This document shows positions 1 to 7,146 of a DNA stretch of 64,000 bases, piece by piece. The notes under the pieces were generated by a model. It saw only the letters and a list, made by a program, of their open reading frames with translations, searched no databases and was not told where the DNA came from. The position numbers and the translations under genes are program-made. How positions within the stretch are numbered: the first letter of the stretch is position 1; each line of letters starts with the position of its first letter. The stretch is from an uncultured Olsenella sp. (GTDB lineage Bacteria > Actinomycetota > Coriobacteriia > Coriobacteriales > Atopobiaceae), in the NCBI GenBank assembly GCA_934660915.1, contig CAKUIF010000007.1, forward strand, positions 65,431 to 129,430, in the 5' to 3' direction.

Positions 1-623
1 GCGCGCGCGAACTGCATCTCGTGGGTCACGATGAGCATCGTCTTTCCCTCGCGGGCCAGGTCGAGGATGACGTCGAGGACCTCGCGCACCATCTCGGGGT
101 CGAGGGCCGCGGTCACCTCGTCGAGCAGCAGGATCTCGGGCTCCATGGCGAGCGCGCGGGCGATGGCCACGCGCTGCTTCTGGCCGCCGGAGAGCTGCCG
201 GGGGTAGCTGCCCGCCTTCTCGGTGAGGCCGACACGCTCGAGCAGGGCCCGCGCCTGCGCCTCGGCCGCCTCCCTCGCAACCCCGCGGGCCTTCATGGGG
301 GCGAGCGTGATGTTGTCGAGCACGGTCATATGCGGAAAGAGGTCGTAGCTCTGGAACACCATGCCGACCTTTTGTCGCAGCTCAACGAGGTCGCGCTCGC
401 CGCCGTCGACGGACTTTCCGGCTACGGACACCTTGCCGCCCTGGATGGGCTCGAGCGCGTTCAGGCAGCGCAGGAAGGTCGACTTTCCGCAGCCCGAGGG
501 GCCGATGATCACGATGACCTCTCCGCGCTCGACCTCAAGCGAGACGTCGTCGAGGACAACGTGGTCGCCGTATGCCTTGTGCAGGTGCTCGACCTGGAGC
601 AGAACGTCCTTCTTGTTGCTCAT
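1..623 (-). CDS. Polar amino-acid ABC transporter ATP-binding protein (3' end cut by window edge)
   Basis: ATPase that powers amino-acid uptake with the two permeases just upstream on the same strand. The reverse-strand reading starts MSNKKDVLLQ at 623 and runs off the left edge, so about 207 residues are visible. Walker A GPSGCGKST lies at residues 41-49, followed by the Q-loop (MVFQSYDLFP), the ABC signature LSGGQ and Walker B ILLLDEVTAALDPE, then the switch His in VTHEMQF. This matches the GlnQ/HisP family, whose members are about 240-250 residues, so only the last 35-40 residues are missing. It lies 10 bp downstream of the permease stop codon, so co-transcription is very likely. The exact amino acid cannot be read from the sequence. 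Confidence 0.95.
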   Translation of the reverse strand, partial: MSNKKDVLLQVEHLHKAYGDHVVLDDVSLEVERGEVIVIIGPSGCGKSTFLRCLNALEPIQGGKVSVAGKSVDGGERDLVELRQKVGMVFQSYDLFPHMTVLDNITLAPMKARGVAREAAEAQARALLERVGLTEKAGSYPRQLSGGQKQRVAIARALAMEPEILLLDEVTAALDPEMVREVLDVILDLAREGKTMLIVTHEMQFAR

Positions 624-633
624 ATTCGGTCCC

Positions 634-1308
634 CTAGTTCCATTTCTTTGACAGGTGATTTGCGAGCAGGCTGATGGGCCAGCACACGGCGAAGTACAGG
701 AGCATGATGGTGCCGTAGACGCCAAAGACGGCGTTTGGAGAGGTCATGCGGTTTGCCTCGATGATCTGCTGGCCGACCTTCATCATCTCGATGATGCCGA
801 TCATGAGCAGAAGCGACGTGGTCTTGACCATGCGTGTTATGAGGTTGATCGCGGCGGGCACGAGCCGGCGGACGGCCTGCGGGATGATGACGTAGCGATA
901 CGCCTGCGCGCGGGTGAGCCCGAGAGCGGCGACGCTTTCGTACTGGTGGCGCGGGGTGCTCGCAAGGGCGCCGCGGACGAGGTCGCCCATTTCGCCGGTG
1001 CCCCAGAAGGTAAAGACGATGATGGCGGAGAACTCGGCGGTGAGGTTGATGCCGAGCACGCGCGTGGCCCCGAAGAACACGATGTAAAGAAGGGCGAGCT
1101 GCGGCATGATTCGGACAATCTCGAGGTAGAGGCGGCTGACGGCGCGCGCCACCGGGTTCTTCCACATCATAAAGATGCCCACGAGCACGCCCAGCACGAG
1201 TGAGAGCGCCACGCTGATGCCGCTGATCTGCACGGCGATCCAGAGTCCCTGCAACAGGCGCAGGAGGTTCGTTCCCTTAAACAGAACGTCAATCCCCAAA
1301 GCTTGCAT
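634..1308 (-). CDS. Amino-acid ABC transporter permease
   Basis: Inner-membrane permease of the HisM/GlnP type, 224 residues, the usual size for the family. Several hydrophobic segments are evident (for example near residues 20-45 and 70-90). The cytoplasmic EAA-like loop that contacts the ATPase appears as SVAALGLTRAQAYRYV followed by IPQAV. Its start overlaps the 3' end of the upstream permease gene by 20 bp, which suggests translational coupling. With the neighbouring permease it would form a heterodimeric membrane channel. Confidence 0.93.
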   Translation of the reverse strand: MQALGIDVLFKGTNLLRLLQGLWIAVQISGISVALSLVLGVLVGIFMMWKNPVARAVSRLYLEIVRIMPQLALLYIVFFGATRVLGINLTAEFSAIIVFTFWGTGEMGDLVRGALASTPRHQYESVAALGLTRAQAYRYVIIPQAVRRLVPAAINLITRMVKTTSLLLMIGIIEMMKVGQQIIEANRMTSPNAVFGVYGTIMLLYFAVCWPISLLANHLSKKWN

Positions 1309-1963
1309 AGCGCAGCCTCCTCTCGATGATGCTGCCGATGATGCTTACGGGCAGGAGGATGGCCAGGTAAAAGAGGACAAGCATAAGCAGGCACTCGGTC
1401 GTTCGGTAGTAGAGGCCCATGAGGTCTTTGGTCACGAACATGAGGTCCATGAGGCTGATGGCCGAGAAAACGCTGGTCTCCTTGAGCAGGAAGATCACGT
1501 TGGCGACAAAGCTCGGGAAGGCGAGGGTCACTGCCTGCGGGAGGATGACGTATTTGATGGCTTGCAGGTGGGTGAGGCCGAGTGCGAGGGAGCTCTCGCG
1601 CTGGATCGTGTCGACCGACTCGAAGCCCGAGCGGAACGACTCGGCCATGTAAGCACCGCCGTGGAGGGCCAACCCGAGCGCTCCGCAAAGCTGCGGCGTG
1701 ATGGAGAAGCCGAAGCGCGGAAGGCCGAAGTAAAAGAAGAACAACTGGATGAGCAGCGGCGTATTGCGAAAGAGCTCCACGTAGGCGCAGCAAAGCTGCC
1801 GGGCTAAGGGTATGCGAAAGTGGATTACGAGCGCCACTGCGAGCCCGATGACGATCGACCCGGCGATTCCCGCCCAGCCGATGCCCACCGTGAGCAGCGC
1901 TGCGTCTTTGTACAGCGGAAGGTACTCCGCCATTGCCTGCAAGTCCAAAACAAACCCCCTCAT
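1289..1963 (-). CDS. Amino-acid ABC transporter permease
   Basis: Second HisM/GlnP-type permease, also 224 residues. It carries the EAA-like loop (SLALGLTHLQAIKYV then LPQAV) and hydrophobic spans throughout. It is the first gene of the minus-strand operon (permease, permease, ATPase) and is divergent from the binding-protein gene at 2428. The 464-bp region between them holds two dyad operators. Start ATG at 1963 (MRGFVLDLQAM). Confidence 0.92.
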   Translation of the reverse strand: MRGFVLDLQAMAEYLPLYKDAALLTVGIGWAGIAGSIVIGLAVALVIHFRIPLARQLCCAYVELFRNTPLLIQLFFFYFGLPRFGFSITPQLCGALGLALHGGAYMAESFRSGFESVDTIQRESSLALGLTHLQAIKYVILPQAVTLAFPSFVANVIFLLKETSVFSAISLMDLMFVTKDLMGLYYRTTECLLMLVLFYLAILLPVSIIGSIIERRLRYASFGD

Positions 1964-2054
1964 TTGCGTGAGCGCGACTATAAACCTACCTTGCGGCTAG
2001 GAATTCTGAATTGCGCGCTTCGTAACATGGGTGACAAACGGAAGCTGCGGCACA

Positions 2055-2076
2055 AAGTCGCGAAAATATACGACTT
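2055..2076. promoter_or_regulatory. Dyad operator, copy 1 (AAGTCG-N10-CGACTT)
   Basis: Perfect 6-bp arms AAGTCG at 2055-2060 and CGACTT at 2071-2076 flank an A+T-rich 10-bp centre. The same dyad occurs at 2159-2180, inverted, and the 26-bp blocks 2054-2079 and 2156-2181 are reverse complements except at one base. Likely a repressor or activator site for the divergent transporter genes; the regulator is unknown. Confidence 0.6.
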
Positions 2077-2158
2077 AATATGAGGTTGGGGAGTATCGAC
2101 CGTAGTTTTCCTCGCAAAGATGCCCGAAAACACCCCTGATACTCGATGAATCCAAATT

Positions 2159-2180
2159 AAGTCGTTTATTTTCGCGACTT
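2159..2180. promoter_or_regulatory. Dyad operator, copy 2 (AAGTCG-N10-CGACTT)
   Basis: Same dyad as at 2055-2076 in inverted orientation, 104 bp centre to centre, close to ten helical turns. It sits about 35 bp upstream of a candidate -35 box at 2215 for the binding-protein gene. The spacing would suit cooperative binding or DNA looping. Confidence 0.6.
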
Positions 2181-2427
2181 TGATCGCGCGGCTGGTTATT
2201 CGAGCACGTTTTCATTGCTGCGCGAGTGCAACGAAATTTACGATAACTCATTATCTAAAAGCTTGAATTCCATATCTCCGCAGGTAGACGTACTGTTTTC
2301 TGTAAGACACCGTTTCGTAACACGAATTCCTATTGTTTTGCTAGGAATTGAGTGCTTTACTCGACCCCGCCATTGCAAAGCGCCGCGCGCATCGAGCGCC
2401 GCGGCCGAACCACAAGGAGAGAACATC

Positions 2428-3330
2428 ATGGCAACCAGCATTTCCCGTAGGCACTTCCTCGCGACCGCGGCGACCACCGCCGCGCTTCTGGGCTCCATCG
2501 CTCTTGGCGGATGCAGCATTAGCGCCACCTCCGACGGCGGCAACTCCGGCTCCGATTCCAGCGCTTCCAGCCAGTCCGGCTTCCGCTCCCTCGACGACAT
2601 CAAGAACTCCGGCAAGATCGTCATCGGCGTCTTCTCGGACAAGAGCCCCTTCGGCTACGTCGACGAGAATGGCGAGTATCAGGGCTACGACGTCGAGCTC
2701 GCGCGCCAGATCGGCACCGACCTGGGCGTCGACGTCGAGCTCGTCTCGACCGAGGCAGCCAACCGCGTCGAGTACCTCGAGACCAACAAGGTCGACCTCA
2801 TCCTCGCCAACTTCACCGTGACCGACGAGCGTGCCGAAAAGGTCGACTTTGCCGAGCCGTACATGAACGTCGCCCTCGGCGTCGTCTCGCACAAGGACAA
2901 CGTCGTGACCGACCTCTCGCAGGTGGGGGACCGCACCGTCATCGTGATCTCGGGCACCACGGCCGAGACCTACCTGACCAAGCACAACCCCGACCTCAAG
3001 CTTGAGAAGTACGACACCTACGCCGCCGCGAAGACCGCCTTCGAGAACAACAAGGACGCCGTCTGGGCCAACGACAACACCGAGGTCATCGCCTTTGCCA
3101 AGTCCTCCGGCTCTGACGAGTACGTTGTCGGCATCGACGAGCTGGGCGATAAGGACACCATCGCGCCGGCCGTCGCCAAGGGCAACTCCGAGCTGCTCGA
3201 CTGGGTCAACAACGAGCTCTACACTCTCGGCGGCAAGAAGTTCTTCCACGCCGACTACGAGAAGACGCTGCTGGACACCTACGGCGCCGACTACGAGGAC
3301 ACCCTCGTTCTCGAGCCTGCCGCGAAGTAG
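2428..3330 (+). CDS. Amino-acid ABC transporter substrate-binding lipoprotein
   Basis: Extracellular solute-binding protein (family 3, PBPb fold), 300 residues. The ATG at 2428 is preferred over the longer frame because AAGGAGAG lies 8 bp upstream and the protein then begins with a signal peptide. That signal has a twin-arginine-like SRRHFL at residues 6-11 and a lipobox LGGC with the lipidated Cys at 29, followed by a Ser/Gly-rich linker. The mature part opens with IVIGVFSDKSPFGYVDENG, typical of polar amino-acid binders. It is divergent from the permease/ATPase operon and presumably delivers their ligand. Confidence 0.93.
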   Translation: MATSISRRHFLATAATTAALLGSIALGGCSISATSDGGNSGSDSSASSQSGFRSLDDIKNSGKIVIGVFSDKSPFGYVDENGEYQGYDVELARQIGTDLGVDVELVSTEAANRVEYLETNKVDLILANFTVTDERAEKVDFAEPYMNVALGVVSHKDNVVTDLSQVGDRTVIVISGTTAETYLTKHNPDLKLEKYDTYAAAKTAFENNKDAVWANDNTEVIAFAKSSGSDEYVVGIDELGDKDTIAPAVAKGNSELLDWVNNELYTLGGKKFFHADYEKTLLDTYGADYEDTLVLEPAAK

Positions 3331-3367
3331 CTCTGCCGCGAAGTAGCGCCGCCGCGGTCTTGGGCGT

Positions 3368-3455
3368 CCTCCCGTGTCCGGCCTTCCTGATTTGGCGAAC
3401 TCCCTTCTTGCAAAATCAGGCAGGCCGAGACGGCGGGAGGGCGCTCGCCGTGACT
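3368..3455. repeat. Long imperfect hairpin, GATTTGGC family, copy 1
   Basis: Nested complementary arms (CCTCCCG...CGGGAGG outside, GGCC...GGCC, CCTGATTT...AAATCAGG inside) surround a loop that contains CTTCTTGCAA. A sister element with different but self-complementary arms and the same loop lies at 4283-4358. The position after the binding-protein gene suits a transcription terminator, but there is no clear T-run. Confidence 0.5.
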
Positions 3456-3491
3456 AAAATAGGGCCGACGACCATTGGCTTGGAGGCCCCC

Positions 3492-4274
3492 ATGATTCGC
3501 ATCGCCTGCGACGTTCACACGCACACGCTCTTTTCCCGCCACGCGTACTCGACCCTCGAAGAGAACGTCCGCGCAGCCTCGGCCCAGAATCTCGAGCTTC
3601 TGGGCGTGACCGACCACTTCTCGTGCATGCTCTTTGACCAGCAGACTCTCAAGAACTTCCAGTACTTCATCAACATGATCGCCTGGCCGAAGGAGTGGAT
3701 GGGCGTTCGCCTGCTTCATGGCTGCGAGGCGGACATCGTCGACGTCGAGGGGCATCTGTTCGGCTGGGACATTCCGGTGACGGCCAACATCACCGAGGAG
3801 CCTCGCCCCGAGACGACTCTGAAAGAGAAGTGCTTCTCGGCCTGCGACTACGCGATCGCGAGCATCCACCGCGCCGATTTCTGCGATAACGCCACCCGCG
3901 CCCAGAACACGCAGATGTACATCAACGCGCTGCAGGACCCCAAGGTCTTGATTCTTGGGCATGTGGGGCGCTCGGGCGTAGACTTCGAGCTCGATCCGGT
4001 GCTCGAGGCGGCTCGCGACCTGGGCAAACTCATCGAGATCAACGAGTCAAGCATTGCCGAGCCGGTAAAGGCAAAGAAGTCGCTTCATCGCTGCGAGGAC
4101 GTCGCGCGCCGCTGCGCCGAGCTCGGCTGCATGGTGAGCTTCGGCTCCGACGCGCACATCTCGCCAAAGATTGGCGGCTACGCGAAGACCAAGAAGCTCC
4201 TCGAGTCCGTCGACTTCCCCGAGGAGCTCGTCGCGTGCGCCAGTGCCGAGCGCTTCCTCTCGCTTCTCCCGTAA
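3492..4274 (+). CDS. PHP-domain metal-dependent phosphoesterase
   Basis: 260-residue PHP family protein, resembling the YcdX-type phosphatases. Metal-binding motifs are visible: HTHTLFSRHA with His 9 and His 11, GVTDHF, EADIVD, and near the C-terminus GSDAHI. The start at 3492 is chosen because GGAGG lies 6-10 bp upstream and the protein opens directly with the first metal motif; the longer frame upstream runs into a repeat hairpin. The substrate is unknown, possibly a small phosphorylated metabolite. It stands alone between two repeat hairpins. Confidence 0.85.
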   Translation: MIRIACDVHTHTLFSRHAYSTLEENVRAASAQNLELLGVTDHFSCMLFDQQTLKNFQYFINMIAWPKEWMGVRLLHGCEADIVDVEGHLFGWDIPVTANITEEPRPETTLKEKCFSACDYAIASIHRADFCDNATRAQNTQMYINALQDPKVLILGHVGRSGVDFELDPVLEAARDLGKLIEINESSIAEPVKAKKSLHRCEDVARRCAELGCMVSFGSDAHISPKIGGYAKTKKLLESVDFPEELVACASAERFLSLLP

Positions 4275-4282
4275 CCTCTGAC

Positions 4283-4358
4283 TGATCGCCCTGCCAGTCC
4301 AGCCGTGCTGATTTGACGAGTGGTCTTCTTGCAAAATCAGCACGGCTGAGATGACAGG
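4283..4358. repeat. Long imperfect hairpin, GATTTGGC family, copy 2
   Basis: CGCCCTG...CAGGGCGC outer arms and AGCCGTGCTGATTT...AAATCAGCACGGCT inner arms enclose the loop with CTTCTTGCAA. Compared with copy 1 the arm sequences differ yet still pair, so the structure rather than the arm sequence is conserved. It lies between the convergent PHP and exonuclease genes, as a bidirectional terminator would. Confidence 0.5.
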
Positions 4359-4365
4359 GCGCCCG

Positions 4366-4411
4366 TTTCAGCCAGGCAAAAATGACTGCCAAATCAGACA
4401 GGCTGAAAAAG
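4366..4411. repeat. Hairpin with GCCAAATCAG core, same family
   Basis: TTTCAGCC and GGCTGAAA arms enclose a segment ending GCCAAATCAG, the reverse complement of the core of copies 1 and 2. It lies directly downstream of the exonuclease III gene. On the minus strand it is followed by a T-rich run, so it may terminate that gene. Confidence 0.45.
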
Positions 4412-4421
4412 CAGGTCGGGT

Positions 4422-5186
4422 TTACAGGTCGATTCTCAGCTCGACGGGGCAGTGATCGCTGCCAAAGACGTCGCCGTGAATGCTCGCGTCAGCCACGCGG
4501 TCGGCGACGTCGTCGCTCACCAGGAAGTAGTCGATGCGCCAGCCTGCGTTGTTCTTGCGCGCGTTGAAGCGGTAGCTCCACCAGCTGTAGGCGCCGGTGA
4601 CGTCAGGGTGCTGCGCGCGGAACGTGTCGGTGAAACCGGCGTCCAGAAGCGCCCCGAAGCTCGCGCGCTCCTCGTCCGAAAACCCGGCGTTTCCGCGGTT
4701 CGACTTGGGGTTCTTAAGGTCGATCTCCTGGTGCGCAACGTTGAAGTCGCCGCAGGTGACCACCGGTTTTTGCGCAGCAAGCCCCACGAGGAACTCTCGG
4801 TAGGCAGTGTCCCACTCAAGCCGCTCGTCGAGGCGCGCCAGCTCGTTTTTGGCGTTGGGCGTGTACACGTCCACGAACCAGTATGTTGGGAACTCGAGCG
4901 CGCACACGCGCCCCTCGTCGTCGGCGCACGCGCAGCCGATCTGGCGGACGACCTGCAGCGGCTCCTGACGGCTAAAGACCGCCGTGCCCGAATAACCCTT
5001 GCGCGCGGCGTAGCTCCACGTCTGCGTGTACCCGGGGAGGTCGAGCTCGAGCTGGCCCTCCTGCAGCTTCGTCTCCTGCAGCGCAAAGACGTCGGCGTCG
5101 AGCGAGCGGAACACGTCCGTAAAGCTCGGGTCCTTCTTTACAACGGCGCGCAGGCCGTTCACGTTCCACGAGACGAGCTTGAGCAT
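4422..5186 (-). CDS. xth: Exodeoxyribonuclease III
   Basis: AP endonuclease and 3'-5' exonuclease of base-excision repair, 254 residues. Family motifs are all present: LVSWNVNGLRA (Asn 7), QETKLQ (metal-binding Glu), GYSGTAVFS, GDFNVAH (catalytic Asp), RIDYFLVS and the C-terminal SDHCPVEL (catalytic Asp-His). The open frame continues upstream without a stop, but the true start is the ATG at 5186, with AAGGAG spaced 8 bp upstream; the upstream part is antisense to the patatin gene. It probably acts alone. Confidence 0.95.
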   Translation of the reverse strand: MLKLVSWNVNGLRAVVKKDPSFTDVFRSLDADVFALQETKLQEGQLELDLPGYTQTWSYAARKGYSGTAVFSRQEPLQVVRQIGCACADDEGRVCALEFPTYWFVDVYTPNAKNELARLDERLEWDTAYREFLVGLAAQKPVVTCGDFNVAHQEIDLKNPKSNRGNAGFSDEERASFGALLDAGFTDTFRAQHPDVTGAYSWWSYRFNARKNNAGWRIDYFLVSDDVADRVADASIHGDVFGSDHCPVELRIDL

Positions 5187-5257
5187 GTGCTTCTCCTTGG
5201 CTGGCTGTTTGACAGCTCGTTTGTACCTGTCCGCAACCGGCCGGTCAAGCCGCGCCG

Positions 5258-6205
5258 CTAGCCGATGGTGATATAGCCGTCCCAGCCGTTGGGACCCTTG
5301 GGGCCGGCGTCGCGTGCGCCAAAGACGAACTCGCGCAGGCGCGGCAGCTCGCGCACCGCCTGCTGCCAGCCCATCTGATAAGAAGCCTCGAGCTTGGCGG
5401 GGTTCACCGTCGTGCTGCTCACCGGCATGTGGTCGGGGTAGATGATCAGGCACTTTCCCTCCGCGGCGAGCCCCTCCACACGGTCGAGCTCGGCGTTGTA
5501 GCGCTCCCAGCGGGAAAGAAGTGCCTGCCGCAGGTAGGGGTGATCTGCCGCCGCGCGCTTGATCACGGCCGCCTCGGCCTGCGTGGGTTCGGTCTTGCGG
5601 TAGCCCTTCTCGCGCGTGGCCAAAAAGACGAACTTCTGGTAGCCGGCGGCCTCCGCGATGCACACGGGGATGCCGGCGCCCTGCCCCAGGCCGCCGTCGT
5701 AGAGGATGCGGCCGTCCACGGGCTTGGGCTTCATCATGCCCGGCAAGGTCGAGCTCGCGCGGACGAAATCGATGAGGGCCATGAGGTCGGTCGCGTCGTT
5801 GCGGCAAAAACGCACCGTGCGCCCCGTGTCGCGGTCGAAGGCCTGCAGGCCGAGCCCGGCGGGGTTCGCGGAGAAGGTCTCCCAGTCGAAGGGCAGCACG
5901 CCCTCGCGGACGGCGCCCTCGTAGAGCGCGTCGGCGTCGAAGTAGCCCGTGCCCTGCGCGATCGACGGGAGGCCTACGTGCCCGCTTACCCAATCGGTCG
6001 CGGCGAACGCGGCCTTTGTGCGCTTGGGGTCGCGGCTCAGGTAGTCGACGGTGTTGCTCGCGCCCGCGCTCACGCCGCACACGTAGTCGAAGTAAATGCC
6101 GTTGGCAAGAAGCACGTTGGCCATCGCGGCGGTGTAACCCGCCCTATAGCCGCCGCCCTCAAAGACGAGGGCGCAGTCGGTCACGTTACTTACGAGCTTC
6201 TCCAC
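5258..6205 (-). CDS. Patatin-like phospholipase family protein
   Basis: Predicted acyl hydrolase with the patatin Ser-Asp dyad. The oxyanion loop EGGGYRAG is at residues 16-23, the nucleophile elbow GVSAG at 44-48 (Ser 46), and the catalytic Asp lies in YDGGLG. It resembles the RssA/YjjU-like bacterial patatins, about 300 residues. A GTG start at 6205 is preferred because AAAGGTGG lies 8 bp upstream; a longer start at 6268 adds 21 residues not expected in the family. The substrate lipid is unknown. Confidence 0.85.
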   Translation of the reverse strand: MEKLVSNVTDCALVFEGGGYRAGYTAAMANVLLANGIYFDYVCGVSAGASNTVDYLSRDPKRTKAAFAATDWVSGHVGLPSIAQGTGYFDADALYEGAVREGVLPFDWETFSANPAGLGLQAFDRDTGRTVRFCRNDATDLMALIDFVRASSTLPGMMKPKPVDGRILYDGGLGQGAGIPVCIAEAAGYQKFVFLATREKGYRKTEPTQAEAAVIKRAAADHPYLRQALLSRWERYNAELDRVEGLAAEGKCLIIYPDHMPVSSTTVNPAKLEASYQMGWQQAVRELPRLREFVFGARDAGPKGPNGWDGYITIG

Positions 6206-6307
6206 AGCTAAAGCCACCTTTCCGATTCGATTCAACAGAAGGTATGTACCCAAACGCGCCGCGGGCACGAACTATACTTCGAGAAAAACCAGGGCGAGGA
6301 GGGGCAC

Positions 6308-7060
6308 ATGACACATACGATCACGGACCCGGTTGAGGCGGCGGCGCAGCTCAAGGAGCGCGTCGACGCGGCAAAGAAGGTTGTTTTCTTTGGCGGGGCG
6401 GGGGTCTCGACGGCCAGCGGCATCCCGGACTTCCGCAGCGAGGACGGCCTGTACAGCCAGCACTTCAAGTACCCGCCCGAGACCATGCTCGGCCACCAGT
6501 TCTTCTGCGAACACACGGCGGAGTTCTACAGGTTCTACCGTGAGCGCATGATCGCGCTCGAGGCGAAGCCGAACCAGGCGCACAAGAAGCTCGCTGAGCT
6601 CGAGGCCGAAGGAAAGCTGACCGCCGTCGTCACGCAGAACATCGACGGGCTGCACCAGGCGGCCGGGTCAAAGAACGTCTTTGAGCTGCACGGCTCCGTG
6701 CACCGCAACATTTGCCAGCGCTGCGGCGCGGCGTACTCGGCCGAGTGGGTCCTCGGGCGGGAGAACGACGACGCCGACGGCGTGCCCCGCTGCCCCGAGT
6801 GCGGCGGCCTCATAAAGCCCGACGTCGTGCTGTACGGCGAGAGCCTCGACGAGCGCGTGATCGAGGGCGCCGTGGACGCCATCGCCGACGCGGACCTCCT
6901 GATCATCGGCGGAACGTCGCTTGTGGTGTACCCGGCGGCCGGCCTTGTGCAGTACTTCCGCGGCGACGACCTCGTCATCGTGAACAAGCAGCCCACGCCG
7001 CGGGACCGCGCCGCCAACCTCGTGTGCACCTGCGACATCGCCCGTGCGTTCGACTTCTGA
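6308..7060 (+). CDS. cobB: NAD-dependent protein deacylase (sirtuin)
   Basis: Sir2 family, 250 residues. It removes acyl groups from lysines using NAD. Visible motifs: GGAGVSTASGIPDFRS (29-44) for NAD binding, TQNIDGLHQAAG, the catalytic His in FELHGS, a zinc module with two Cys pairs (CQRC...CPEC), then GTSLVVYPAA. A GGAGG-type ribosome binding site precedes the ATG. It diverges from the patatin gene. Loss of the class III signature residues was not assessed, so acyl preference is open. Confidence 0.94.
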   Translation: MTHTITDPVEAAAQLKERVDAAKKVVFFGGAGVSTASGIPDFRSEDGLYSQHFKYPPETMLGHQFFCEHTAEFYRFYRERMIALEAKPNQAHKKLAELEAEGKLTAVVTQNIDGLHQAAGSKNVFELHGSVHRNICQRCGAAYSAEWVLGRENDDADGVPRCPECGGLIKPDVVLYGESLDERVIEGAVDAIADADLLIIGGTSLVVYPAAGLVQYFRGDDLVIVNKQPTPRDRAANLVCTCDIARAFDF

Positions 7061-7146
7061 GGACGTTGCGCACGGCGTTCGGAGCGCAACCTCCCAGCGG
7101 GTACAATTGACGTGTTTTTGACTTTGACTCGAAAGGGGAGCGGCAC

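Larger units (their letters stand above)
1964..2427. promoter_or_regulatory. Divergent control region of the amino-acid transporter
   Basis: This gap is clearly richer in A+T than its surroundings and contains no credible gene. It separates the permease operon (minus) from the binding-protein gene (plus). It holds two copies of a dyad (listed separately). A candidate promoter for the plus-strand gene is TTGCTG at 2215-2220, an 18-nt spacer, and TACGAT at 2239-2244. A good ribosome binding site, AAGGAGAG, precedes the ATG at 2428. Confidence 0.6.

Noticed and set aside
4422..6080. 552-codon minus-strand frame
   Set aside because: A chimera: only the last 254 codons are exonuclease III with its own start and ribosome site; the rest is an out-of-frame reading of the patatin gene.
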